A model generated the notes under the pieces. The model was not told the origin of the DNA. It worked only from the letters and a program-made list of their open reading frames with translations, and searched no databases. Positions 16,241-24,673 of a DNA stretch of 64,000 bases are shown here, in pieces. The position numbers were made by a program, and so were the translations under genes. The stretch covers positions 1 through 64,000 of the forward strand of contig NZ_JBHTBW010000006.1 in the NCBI RefSeq assembly GCF_042665195.1. Direction: 5' to 3'. Source of the DNA: Laceyella putida (GTDB lineage Bacteria; Bacillota; Bacilli; Thermoactinomycetales; Thermoactinomycetaceae). Each line of letters starts with the position of its first letter. The first letter of the stretch is position 1.

Positions 16241-17173
16241 TCACCGGGTGAGAAGACCTTGGTCTTGCATCCATTTTTTGGCGACATCCAAAGATTTCTT
16301 GTGTTCGATGTCCACTTGTTTATTTAATTTCTGCATCTCCTCATCAGTGATTTTGTTCGCCAATTGATTGATCACCTTCTCCAACTCCGGATGCTTCTTC
16401 AAGACTTCATTCCGGATGATGGGAACGGCATAATACGGCGGGAACAAATGCTTGTCATCCTCCAGCAACACCAGGTCATTGGCCGGGATTTTGCCATCCG
16501 TCGAGAAGGCGTCGATCACATCCACATTCCCGTTGGCCATCGCTTTATATTTCAAGCCAATTTCCATCGATTTCACGCTTTTGAACTTGGTTCCGTACAG
16601 CTTGTTCATGGCGGGAAGCGTGTCTTCGCGTATCATGAAGTCTTGCTCGGACCCCAGTATGAGATTGGGTGACTGCTTGGCCAAATCGGAAATCGAAGCG
16701 ATGTTCAACTTCTTCGCTTCTGACCTGCGCATCGCCATGGCATACGTGTTGTTGAAACCGATCGGTTGCAGCCAAGTGACATCATACTTTCCCTTGAATT
16801 CATTTTTCACGAGATCATATGCCTGTTGCGGATCGGAGACGGCCTTCTGTTTCAAGATGTTCACCAAGCCCGTTCCCGTATATTCCACATAAATGTCAAT
16901 GTTGCCGTTTTTCATTGAATTCCATATCACATTGCTGTTCAGCCACGTTTTCTTCTTCACTTTCAGATCCGTGTCCTGTTCGATCAAGAGCGTGATCATG
17001 TCCGCCATGATGTCCTGCTCCGTGAAATCTTTGCCGCCCACGACTACGGTATCGGAAGAGGCATTGACATTGCACCCCAACAGACCCACCGTCAGCGCCA
17101 GTGTCACCAATATGACCAACGCCGCTTTAAGTGGACGCTTTGGCATCGAGACAGCTCTTTTTTTGCATATCAA
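16241..17173 (-). CDS. opuCC: Compatible-solute (betaine/choline/carnitine-type) binding lipoprotein
   Basis: 310 residues from a TTG start with AAAGGAG 9 nt upstream; an ATG nine codons later lacks an SD. A signal peptide ends in the lipobox VGLLGC (Cys about residue 34), so it is anchored on the outer face of the membrane. The mature part begins VVVGGKDFTEQDIMADMI and contains NSNVIWNSMKNGNIDIYVEY, typical of OpuAC/OpuBC/OpuCC-type substrate-binding domains. Last gene after its ATPase and permease; it hands substrate to that permease. Exact ligand cannot be read from sequence: choline, carnitine, betaine and ergothioneine binders share this fold. Confidence 0.88.
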   Translation of the reverse strand: MICKKRAVSMPKRPLKAALVILVTLALTVGLLGCNVNASSDTVVVGGKDFTEQDIMADMITLLIEQDTDLKVKKKTWLNSNVIWNSMKNGNIDIYVEYTGTGLVNILKQKAVSDPQQAYDLVKNEFKGKYDVTWLQPIGFNNTYAMAMRRSEAKKLNIASISDLAKQSPNLILGSEQDFMIREDTLPAMNKLYGTKFKSVKSMEIGLKYKAMANGNVDVIDAFSTDGKIPANDLVLLEDDKHLFPPYYAVPIIRNEVLKKHPELEKVINQLANKITDEEMQKLNKQVDIEHKKSLDVAKKWMQDQGLLTR

Positions 17174-17205
17174 TCACATCGACTCCTTTTGGCTATTGAT
17201 CCGAT

Positions 17206-17841
17206 TCATCTCATCCCTTTGGGCGTGAACAGACGGTCCAACCCATGCAATCCATAATCAAAGAGAATGGCAAGCAGGGCCGCCGGTATGGCTCCCACCA
17301 AAATGGTCGGTGCATCGATCATGCTGATTCCGCGCATGATGATATCCCCGAGCCCGCCCGCGCCGATGAAAGTGGCCAAAGTGGCTACGCCAATCGTCAA
17401 CACCGTGGCCGTGCGAACCCCCGCCATGATGACTTGCCTGGCAAGCGGAAGCTCCACCATCCATAAAATCTGTCGTTTCGTCATCCCCATCCCGATGGCA
17501 GATTCAATCAATGCCTGATCCACATTTTTGATGCCCGTATACGTGTTCCGCATGATGGGAAGCAGCGCGTACAGCGTCAGCGCCACAATCGCGGGAACGG
17601 TGCCGATCCCAAAAATGGGGATCAAGAAACCGAGCAAAGCCAAACTGGGAATGGTCTGGATGACGGAAGCGATCATCAGGGCGACCTTGGCCAACCGCTC
17701 ATGTCTCGTAATGACCACGCCGACGGGGATGGCGACCATGCAACCGATGATGATGGCAATCAGCGACAAGTAGATGTGTTCCCCTAATGCGGCAAGAAGG
17801 TCCTCCCAATTATTCATCAACGATTCAATGAACAAATTCAA
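17206..17841 (-). CDS. opuCB: Compatible-solute ABC transporter permease
   Basis: 211 residues with about five hydrophobic helices (IYLSLIAIIIGCMVAIPVGV; MIASVIQTIPSLALLGFLIP; IVALTLYALLPIMRNTYTGI; TATVLTIGVATLATFIGAGG). The cytoplasmic EAA loop SAIGMGMTKRQILWMVELPL contacts the ATPase. Its start overlaps the ATPase stop by 4 nt (translational coupling), and the binding lipoprotein follows after 32 nt. Only one permease gene is present, whereas B. subtilis opuC has two (opuCB and opuCD), so the permease may be a homodimer here. Confidence 0.88.
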   Translation of the reverse strand: MNLFIESLMNNWEDLLAALGEHIYLSLIAIIIGCMVAIPVGVVITRHERLAKVALMIASVIQTIPSLALLGFLIPIFGIGTVPAIVALTLYALLPIMRNTYTGIKNVDQALIESAIGMGMTKRQILWMVELPLARQVIMAGVRTATVLTIGVATLATFIGAGGLGDIIMRGISMIDAPTILVGAIPAALLAILFDYGLHGLDRLFTPKGMR

Positions 17842-18977
17842 GCCCCCTCAGCCTCCTCCATCAGGGTATCCGCAAGGACATTGAGAACACTCGCCCTCGT
17901 GACGACACCCACCAGCTTGCCGGTTTGGTCGGTAACCGGTATGAAGCCCCGCTCCCGTCCGTTCAACAGGGGCAACACGTCCTGCATGGGGGTTTCGGAA
18001 TGGATGGGTTCCACATCCTTGGACATGACATCTTTCGCTTTCAGCCCTTCATTGTTGTAATGGGCATAAATCTCATTCGCGCCGATCACGCCCAAATAAC
18101 GCCCTTGCTGATCGGTCACGATCAAGCCATTGACCTGGTGGCGCCTCATGAGTTGAATGCATTCCGCAAGTCCGCGCATCGGCGAGACGGTGATCGCCTT
18201 GGTGAGCGCATCCTTTGCCTTGGACAACAGCGAGGAATGAATAAAGCGCTTTTCCCCGACAAACTCCCTGACAAATTCGTTCTTCGGGTGGCGAAGGATT
18301 TGGTCCGGCACATCCCGCTGGACAATCACCCCCTCTTTCATCAGCACGATTTCGTCGGCGATCTTTAAGGCTTCATCCATGTCATGCGTGACAAACACAA
18401 TCGTTTTGTGCAACGTGTTTTGCAACTTGACCAGCTCATCTTGAAGCTGTTCCCGGCTGATGGGGTCCAATGCGCTGAACGGCTCATCCATCAAGATGAT
18501 GGATGGGTCCGCCGCCAGGGCCCGGGCCACACCGATGCGCTGTTGCTGCCCGCCCGACAGCTCGCGGGGATACCTTGAGCGGAACCGGGCCGGATCCATC
18601 CCCACCAAGTCGAGGAGTTCCTCCACCCTCTTTCTGAAAGTGGTAGAGTCCTCTTTTTTGAGCTTTGGCACCAGGGTAATGTTCTCTTCAATCGTCATGT
18701 GCGGAAACAAGCCGATTTGTTGAATGACGTAACCGATCTGACGCCGCAATTCCACCGCATTCACCCGGTTGATATCCTCACCGTTTACGGTGATGCGTCC
18801 GGTTGTGGGCTCAATGAGCCGATTGATCATCTTCAACGTGGTTGTCTTCCCGCAACCCGACGGCCCGATCAACGTCACCAGCTTGCCTTTGGGAATCTGG
18901 AGGTTAAGGTTTCTCACAATCGGATTTTTTTCATATGATTTGGACACTTCAATAAATTGAATCGCTGTATTTGTCAT
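17838..18977 (-). CDS. opuCA: Compatible-solute ABC transporter ATPase with CBS domains
   Basis: 379 residues. Walker A GPSGCGKTTTL (about 38-48), signature LSGGQQQR, Walker B IILMDEPFSAL and the switch His in VTHDMDEAL are all present, followed by two C-terminal CBS domains (from ITVSPMRGLAE to VLNVLADTL), as in OpuCA/OpuBA. CBS domains of this family sense ionic strength and gate transport under osmotic stress (family knowledge). The ATG has GAAAGGAGAGCAA before it. First gene of the three-gene operon; the leader contains a small CCGAGT/GCTCGG hairpin but no recognised riboswitch. Confidence 0.92.
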   Translation of the reverse strand: MTNTAIQFIEVSKSYEKNPIVRNLNLQIPKGKLVTLIGPSGCGKTTTLKMINRLIEPTTGRITVNGEDINRVNAVELRRQIGYVIQQIGLFPHMTIEENITLVPKLKKEDSTTFRKRVEELLDLVGMDPARFRSRYPRELSGGQQQRIGVARALAADPSIILMDEPFSALDPISREQLQDELVKLQNTLHKTIVFVTHDMDEALKIADEIVLMKEGVIVQRDVPDQILRHPKNEFVREFVGEKRFIHSSLLSKAKDALTKAITVSPMRGLAECIQLMRRHQVNGLIVTDQQGRYLGVIGANEIYAHYNNEGLKAKDVMSKDVEPIHSETPMQDVLPLLNGRERGFIPVTDQTGKLVGVVTRASVLNVLADTLMEEAEGA

Positions 18978-19903
18978 TTGCTCTCCTTTCTATTTTTTCT
19001 CGCCCCCGAGACAATCGAAGGTAAAACCGAGCTCAACACTCGGAAATAAGGGAATGATAGCTCCCTCATACTTTGCGATATGATCCACTGCGCTTTGGGG
19101 AAAAGGAAAAGTGCATAACAATCATATTGATTCGCCTACGAAGTTAGCTGTCGGATTCGGCGGGTTCCCATTTTCCCCGCCTAAGCCGTGTTGCTGGCAC
19201 AACACAAGCCATTCACCCCAAACTTTGGTTCCCCCGCTTCCGCAACGCCCCATGGGCTTGCAGAACTCGGCCCTTCCTATGACTGTTATCAAGGGGTAGA
19301 GTTGATGAATTTTTAGTATTATAACATAAATCGATGTTATTGCAAAATCGGATAAAGCACTTTCGAAATTGTACATGAACCGAAATCGTTTCATTTATGC
19401 GGTGGGAGACTCATGCCCGGTCGGTCTCGGGATTTGGCAAAATGCCGGAAGTGGGCTTCATCCCCCATTGGCTTGTCGCCCGTCCGCATTGGCGATCCAC
19501 GAAGGTTTCACCCTGCGCTTCCTTTTTCCGGCTTAAGCATGGGAAGCCATAAAAGGAAAGGCATCGGGAGCCTTGGACACAGTTCACCTCCTCGCCAATG
19601 TCACCAACCATCGGCCCCATGGATAGCAAGGGGTCATCCAGGAGACAAAGACGGAATCACCGAACCCGGAGAATGCGCATGCGATAGAATTGCCGGCGGC
19701 CCCCACCATAGCCCCCCATCCCGTCCCCGCTCCTTCCACCGTCGCTGTCTACTTGTACGTCTTGATTTTTTCTGGTCAAACTTGCCAATGGTCCGATAGG
19801 CAGATACACAAAAATCCCACGTACAAGAACAGATATAACGTCGCATCCATATACTGTCATCAATCATGGAACAAATTCAAAAAAAATGATACGGAGGTAA
19901 ATG
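18978..19903. other. Gene-free stretch between opuC-like operon and ymaF
   Basis: About 920 bases without a supportable gene. The part next to the ATPase should hold its promoter and leader. The middle (19130-19780) is GC-rich and contains only ORFs with unnatural composition on both strands. It may be decayed DNA from an older insertion. No inverted-repeat ends or transposase motifs could be recognised. Confidence 0.5.
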
Positions 19904-20221
19904 ATGAGTCGACAACAAAGACATACTCATGAATTTTTAGGCAGCACAAAACTAGCCGAACAAGGTCAAGACAGACACAATCACCGATTTGCCGGAGTTA
20001 CCAGTGAAGCGATCCCATTAAAAGGGGGAAATCACATTCACACTATAACGGTGAATACGGACTTTCTTGACCATCATCACAAACTCGTTATAAAAACAGG
20101 CCCGGCCATACCTGTCGGCAAGGGAAAACACGTACATTTAGTAAGGGGAGTCACTACAGTCGATGACGGTCATGTTCACAGATTCGTGTTTACTACGCTT
20201 ATTGACCGCCCCCTTGTATAG
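19904..20221 (+). CDS. ymaF: YmaF family His-rich protein
   Basis: 105 residues from the ATG at 19904, 6 nt behind GGAGG (the ATG at 19901 is too close). Repeated H-X-H pairs in strands (RHTHEFLG, RHNHRFAG, GNHIHTITVNTDFLDHHHKL, GKHVHLVRG, GHVHRFVF) are the pattern of the YmaF family (PF12788). Function is unknown; the regularly spaced histidines suggest metal binding in a beta-repeat fold, which is inference. Isolated in a gene-poor region with no clear promoter or terminator. Confidence 0.85.
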   Translation: MSRQQRHTHEFLGSTKLAEQGQDRHNHRFAGVTSEAIPLKGGNHIHTITVNTDFLDHHHKLVIKTGPAIPVGKGKHVHLVRGVTTVDDGHVHRFVFTTLIDRPLV

Positions 20222-20638
20222 TTGGAACGATTATGGCGATGAAAGAACACTCTGTGCTTTCAAACATTCTATTTGCATCTCTCTTCCATACCTAATATGA
20301 AATTGCCAGATATCCAAAGACCTTGGGGGATCCTCATGGTCTTTAATCTTTTTCTCCTTCTGAGATGCGAATGCATCCACATCACGCTCACCATTGGGAT
20401 TTACGTTCGGATGATGCCAAGCTGCCGCGTGACGTGGTGCCATCGTTTCAGGACAGCTTCCGAATGGGTGAGCCGGCCAGACGCGCTCCTGCGGCATCGG
20501 CCCTCTCTTGGGTCAAATTCGGGCTCCATGCGACGACCTCCATCCCAAACGCGGCCCCAATGCGCGCCATCCGACAACCGGTTGACTTTTTATAGTTCAT
20601 AAGCAGTGAAAGTATCACAGTCACAATGAATAAATCTG
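20222..20638. other. Gene-free stretch after ymaF
   Basis: About 415 bases. ORFs on both strands are short and compositionally odd. I see no promoter, RNA gene or clear terminator. Confidence 0.5.
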
Positions 20639-21752
20639 TTATTTTTCTCCAATTTTTATCATTTGTCCCGTATAAATGCGACCTGTTTGCAAGTTGTTGA
20701 GTTTCATGATTCGTTTCATTGGAACGTCATATTTTTGAGAAATACTCCATAGTGTATCCCCTTGTTTCACCACGTGGATCGTGAATTTCTCTTTGATAAA
20801 ATCCGTATAATGGATCATTTTCCCTCTCCGGGGTGATCTGTGCATTTTCACTAAAATGCCTTCCTTTCTCAACACCCTCAACATTTGTTCCGCTCTATGC
20901 CGATAGGTGTCGCTTTTTACCGCTTCTTTGCCAAATCTCTTCATTTGCTCTCTCTTATTGGTTGAAATTTATTACGAACAGCGGGGGTGTCTGATGTCAG
21001 CAAGAATCCTCCTGAACCGAGAATTTCATAAGTCCGCTGTGTCAATTGATCTGTGCAGTTTTGCAGGCCAATGACGATTTTGGCTGAGCTATAGATTTTG
21101 TTTGCTTCTGTATAATCCACATATCCGTGCATCCATTTACGGGGGATTTGTTTCCCAATAAACTCCCTCATATATTCCCAATTGGCTCCCCAAAAATCAA
21201 TGCGGATGTTATTGCGTATGAGAGGGGAAATGAGCGTTTGCAATGAAGATACGCGGAACACATCCGGTTTTTTTCTTAGAAATGCAGGATATGCATTTGC
21301 CACAACCGCTATATCACAGCGATATTTATCCACCGGTTTAACTTGGTGATGGACACGCTTATGGTATGCAAAATCTAAATGTGCCGCTTTGACACCTTGT
21401 TTCCTGTAGAATTTGCACATAGACGGCGTAACCGTGAACACAAAGTCCGGCTTCATTCGTTTAATTAATGGGAGGGAAAATTTTTCTGTATGCAGCGGAT
21501 CTTCCGTTGCCCAAAGACTAGTGGTATTTTTGATTTTTCGGCAGCGTGATGAATCCATAATTGCTTTTCCTTCGTATGTTCATGTGTCCATCCCATGGAG
21601 ACCAAAAGATCCGGTTGGAATTCATCGATCATATCTAAAATACTGTTTCTTTGAAGGGGTCCGGAAACGATAGCCGTATGCCCCGCATCCTTAAAACCGT
21701 TTGGCAAACCGTAGATCCAGATCGGGTGACTCTCCAGAAAGAGAATGTTCAA
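20639..21752 (-). pseudogene. CgeB/YkvP-like spore glycosyltransferase with C-terminal LysM, broken at two places
   Basis: Three consecutive minus-strand frames form one gene. 21752 onward gives MNILFLESHPIWIYGLPNGF ... FQPDLLVSMGWTHEH, the N-terminal domain. At about 21520 the frame shifts: IPLVFGQRK in one frame, SLWATEDPLHTEKFSLPLIK in the next; adding one base restores an LVYWATED-type motif. The second part runs through WGANWEYMREFIG and QRTYEILGSGGFLLTSDTPA to 20941, where about 25 residues of the expected family are missing. The third frame starts KEAVKSDTYRHRAEQMLRVL, the usual family C-terminus, and ends with a LysM domain (FTIHVVKQGDTLWSISQKYD). CgeB-like proteins modify the spore surface. 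Two lesions make function unlikely. Confidence 0.75.
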
Positions 21753-22025
21753 CTCTTTTCACTTCCTCTCTTTATATCAGTCTTAAACCATAGTATGAAC
21801 AGGGAAACTTTTGTGTCGCGGTACCAGTCCCTTACAAAGCTCATTGAAAATCCAAGATGGAAATAGATAAAATGCTGGTGCAAAAATAAATGTTGGGTAT
21901 TAGTAAAAACAATCCCCCCAAACCAAAGGAAGCGCCAGATTCATCAATCTAAATCAACAAATTTAAAATATACGATTTTTCCCACAAAATTAACGAAAAG
22001 TGTATACTTTTATTAAAATTCATAT
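21753..22025. other. AT-rich region upstream of the palindromic operator
   Basis: No gene. It holds a 16-bp inverted repeat AAAAGT-GTAT-ACTTTT at 21997-22012 that overlaps the likely -35 of the promoter at 22026. Confidence 0.5.
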
Positions 22026-22059
22026 TATAATATACATACAGACCGGTCTGTATGTATAT
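22026..22059 (+). promoter_or_regulatory. Perfect 30-bp palindromic operator overlapping a -10 box
   Basis: Positions 22030-22059 are an exact palindrome: half-site ATATACATACAGACC followed without gap by its reverse complement. The centre GACCGGTC and flanking CATACA/TGTATG resemble TetR/AcrR-type operators (inference). A perfect TATAAT sits at 22026-22031, overlapping the left end, with a weak -35 (TATACT at 22003), so a bound repressor would cover the start of transcription. The first gene downstream starts at 22236, leaving a leader of roughly 190 nt. No TetR-family gene is within the window. Confidence 0.7.
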
Positions 22060-22235
22060 GCGCAAGTTGTGTTGGTCAAATCATTTACAAGCGAACTGAT
22101 TGGTATTAAATAGTAGATGTTATGTTGTTTTTATATTGAGGGCGTATTTTTCATTGTGACGAGAAAAACCCGAAAATAGAATGTGAAAATAAAAATAGCC
22201 CTCTTTACGGACAACACAGATGAGGGGGAAGAAAA

Positions 22236-23039
22236 GTGAAAAGCAAGAGAAAGGTGATGATAACCACAACTTCTGTGTTCATTTGTCAGATTCTAATTAT
22301 CGGAATATTCGTGTTGCCGTACAACCAAGATTTGAATCCCATCTTGCACAATAAAGACGACGGATATCTTTCCAATGTCATTGCTTATATGAATTATTTC
22401 CTGACATTGCTGGCCACACTCGGAACGATCAGTGGACTGGCCTTTACTATCTTTGGATACTATCAATCCACGAAAGTCCCCCAAATGGTAAAAGAAGAAG
22501 TCAAAGTCCACTTCAACAGCATTATCCCCCAACAGGAACAGACCCAACAACAAATTCAAAAACTCCAAGAGACCACTTCCCAAAAGATCAAAGCCCTCCA
22601 GTTGATGTTGGAACCCAGCATCTTGGGAAAAAATGACGATCTTGATTACACCGACAGAATCAAGATGATCAATACGGCCCAAAACATATACCCCAACTTA
22701 TGGCGATCAAATTATTATAAGGCGAAAATCAACTGGAACGAATTTGAAGCTCACCATAAAATACGGAACAGGGAAGCCGCAATGGATTTAATGAACCGAC
22801 ATATAGCCAAATACCCGGAACACTCTGACGCTTGGGTTGAGTTGATCAACTGGCTGATGAAGTCAGAACAGCAAACACGGGCGCTCACGAACTTTGAAAA
22901 GATGATGGAGTATCATCCCGAACTTGTAACATCAATAGAAACACTGATTGATTGGAGCAACTTGAGCACTGAAGATCAACATCATTACAAAGAGGAAATC
23001 AAGAAAAAAGTGATCATGCATAATGCCATAAAATCATGA
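22236..23039 (+). CDS. Two-helix membrane protein with coiled coil and TPR-like domain, unknown
   Basis: 267 residues. Membrane helices at about 8-27 (ITTTSVFICQILIIGIFVLP) and 50-76 (YMNYFLTLLATLGTISGLAF) flank a short outside loop. Residues 90-125 are Gln/Glu-rich and likely a coiled coil (PQQEQTQQQIQKLQETTSQK). The rest is a cytoplasmic helical-repeat domain (EAAMDLMNRHIAKYPEHSDA; LMKSEQQTRALTNFEKMMEY) that looks TPR-like. GAGGGGGAAG precedes the ATG. It lies behind the 30-bp palindromic operator, so it is probably regulated by a repressor encoded elsewhere. No family recognised. Confidence 0.75.
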   Translation: MKSKRKVMITTTSVFICQILIIGIFVLPYNQDLNPILHNKDDGYLSNVIAYMNYFLTLLATLGTISGLAFTIFGYYQSTKVPQMVKEEVKVHFNSIIPQQEQTQQQIQKLQETTSQKIKALQLMLEPSILGKNDDLDYTDRIKMINTAQNIYPNLWRSNYYKAKINWNEFEAHHKIRNREAAMDLMNRHIAKYPEHSDAWVELINWLMKSEQQTRALTNFEKMMEYHPELVTSIETLIDWSNLSTEDQHHYKEEIKKKVIMHNAIKS

Positions 23040-23344
23040 CCAACACCACTGCCAAAGTCGCTTCAAATGGGTACACCAAGAAGCATAGATGCGGCTTCCG
23101 AAAAAACTGGAACCGAGTTCACTTGAGATTTATGGTGCACATAGACAACGGCTCCATCAATACAAATCACTCACCGTTCATCCTTCTCCTCACGGTTTCG
23201 ATGCCGTTCCCCAGTTCAGTTCCAACGCCCCCAAAAGACAGCTCCTCAATTGGAAAATTCAGATCAAAAAACACTTTAGCAGACTAACGTTAGAAATTCA
23301 TTAGAAGATCGCTTTCTAATGGCCTATATCCATTTTTTACACAC
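23040..23344. other. Gene-free stretch before the tRNA/tmRNA cluster
   Basis: About 300 bases. Short ORFs at 23036-23287 and 23089-23304 have no ribosome sites and no recognisable sequence. Nothing else supportable. Confidence 0.5.
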
Positions 23345-23372
23345 GAAAAAAGCCCGGAATCTCGGGCTTTTG
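23345..23372 (-). terminator. Terminator of the ssrA/tRNA-Thr transcript
   Basis: AAAAGCCCGAG and its partner around CCGGGCTTTTTT form a stem with a T-run on the minus strand, 3 nt past the tRNA 3' end; the structure is nearly symmetric and may also stop plus-strand transcription. Confidence 0.8.
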
Positions 23373-23374
23373 TT

Positions 23375-23450
23375 TGGTGCTGATGACAGGATTCGAACCT
23401 GCGACCCCTTCATTACGAGTGAAGTGCTCTACCAGCTGAGCTACATCAGC
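23375..23450 (-). tRNA. trnT: tRNA-Thr (anticodon CGT)
   Basis: 76 nt including an encoded CCA. Acceptor GCTGATG pairs with CATCAGC; D arm GCTC/GAGC; anticodon arm CTTCA-CTCGTAA-TGAAG gives anticodon CGT, reading threonine codon ACG; T arm carries GGTTCGAATCC. It lies 15 nt after the tmRNA 3' end and is probably cut from the same precursor. Confidence 0.95.
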
Positions 23451-23465
23451 ATATTGATTTGATTC

Positions 23466-23830
23466 TGGTGGAGGCGAGCGGAGTCGAACCGCTGTCCGAA
23501 GACATCGCCACGCCAGCTTCTCCGAGCGCAGTCACTGTACTGAGTGTTCGCCCCTGTGACTGCCCAGTGACAGGCGTTCATAGAGACTAGCCACTAAGGA
23601 TTCGCCTTCCGACCAGTGGCCGATCAGTCAGCTAGCCCACTAAGTTATGAGACCCGGCAGCTCCACATGGGCGATGGAGAAGCGGATCCTGGTCGCTTAA
23701 TTAAGCAGCCAGAGCAAGGTTTTCGTTTTTGCCAGTTACATTTTGGCATTTGCGTGTTTAACGAGAGACGCAACCCCTCGGCTCGCTACTGACGCTCGAA
23801 CTATCCCCGTCGAATCCCAAGAACGCCCCC
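23466..23830 (-). ncRNA. ssrA: tmRNA (ssrA)
   Basis: 365 nt. The 5' end GGGGGCG (23830-23824) pairs with CGCCTCC before A-CCA at the 3' end (23466), forming the tRNA-like acceptor; the 3' part has GGTTCGACTCC of the T arm. The tag reading frame is GGC AAA AAC GAA AAC CTT GCT CTG GCT GCT TAA, giving tag (A)GKNENLALAA on stalled proteins, with the LAA end recognised by ClpXP. Rescues ribosomes together with SmpB, encoded just upstream. Confidence 0.97.
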
Positions 23831-23923
23831 GAGATTCAACCGTTTGTCGAGCGAAATTCATCGATCACAGTTTTAAATTATAGCAGGGTATAGAAAGATT
23901 AGCAAGAGTTTTTTTCAATTTTT

Positions 23924-24391
23924 TTATCGCATGTTTTGTTCTTTCAACCGGCGTTGAATCATGCGATCGGCTTCGCGCTTGGCTTCGGTTGCCCGTTTGT
24001 CATGCAGCTTCTTCCCGCGGGCCAGGCCGAGTTGGATCTTGGCGAATCCGTTTTTCAGATGCACGTCGAGCGGTACCAGGGTCAAGCCTTTCACCTTGGT
24101 GGTGCCCAACAGCTTGTCGATCTCACGCTTGTGCATCAACAACTTACGGGTGCGGGTGGGGTCCACGTTAAACCGGTTTCCTTTTTCGAAGGGGCTGATG
24201 TGCATCCCGACGATGAAGATTTCCCCCTTGTCGATGCGGGCGTAGCTGTCCTTGAGTTGCACCTTGCCCTGGCGGATCGACTTGATCTCCGTTCCGGTGA
24301 GAACGATGCCAGCTTCAAACGTTTCTTCTATATGATAATCATGATACGCTTTTTTATTCTTGGCGATAATTTTGGATGCTTTGCTTCCCAT
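23924..24391 (-). CDS. smpB: SsrA-binding protein SmpB
   Basis: 155 residues from ATG 24391 (GAGGTGA 5 nt upstream; the frame extends 13 codons further without an SD). Binds the tRNA-like part of tmRNA and brings it to stalled ribosomes. Family sequence throughout: NKKAYHDYHIEETFEAGIVL, GTEIKSIRQGKVQLKDSYAR, PFEKGNRFNVDPTRTRKLLM and a basic C-terminal tail GKKLHDKRATEAKREADRMI. Located between rnr and ssrA, the usual Bacillus order, about 90 nt before ssrA. Confidence 0.98.
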   Translation of the reverse strand: MGSKASKIIAKNKKAYHDYHIEETFEAGIVLTGTEIKSIRQGKVQLKDSYARIDKGEIFIVGMHISPFEKGNRFNVDPTRTRKLLMHKREIDKLLGTTKVKGLTLVPLDVHLKNGFAKIQLGLARGKKLHDKRATEAKREADRMIQRRLKEQNMR

Positions 24392-24673
24392 CGTTTTCAC
24401 CTCAACCCGTAAAAATCGTGCATTGTACATTTTATCACAGAATCTGGCAAGTAGTCAACGCCCCCGCTTTTAAGCAAAGCAAAAGCAAAGGATAAAGGGC
24501 AAAGGATTCCCTGCGGCTCCTCTGCCCCATTTTCAGAGCTTGCTGACAAGTGGCTCTGGGGTCAATTTTTGAGTCTGCGTTCCTTGGTCGCTTTATCGGG
24601 AAGTGGCTCCGCTTTCAAAAATCTCCCTCCTCAAGGGTTTGTACTTATCCTAAGAACCCCACATCGGCAGGGT
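24392..24673. other. rnr-smpB spacer with dispersed repeat
   Basis: About 280 bases without a gene. At 24567-24585 lies the 19-nt word TTTTGAGTCTGCGTTCCTT shared with the end of hutG (10503-10521). The neighbouring bases (24470-24560, AAAGGATAAAGGGCAAAGGA and following) may belong to the same mobile or repetitive unit. No clear terminator for rnr. Confidence 0.5.

Noticed and set aside
19413..19867. ORFs on both strands between 19413 and 19867
   Set aside because: Composition rich in Arg, Pro, Ser and Gly without SD or recognisable motif; likely random open frames in GC-rich DNA.
20231..20602. ORFs of 76-109 codons after ymaF
   Set aside because: No SD, no family, and conflicting frames on both strands with equal support.
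22293..22682. Minus-strand ORF of 129 codons within 22236-23039
   Set aside because: Mirror of a well-formed plus-strand gene with SD and membrane helices.
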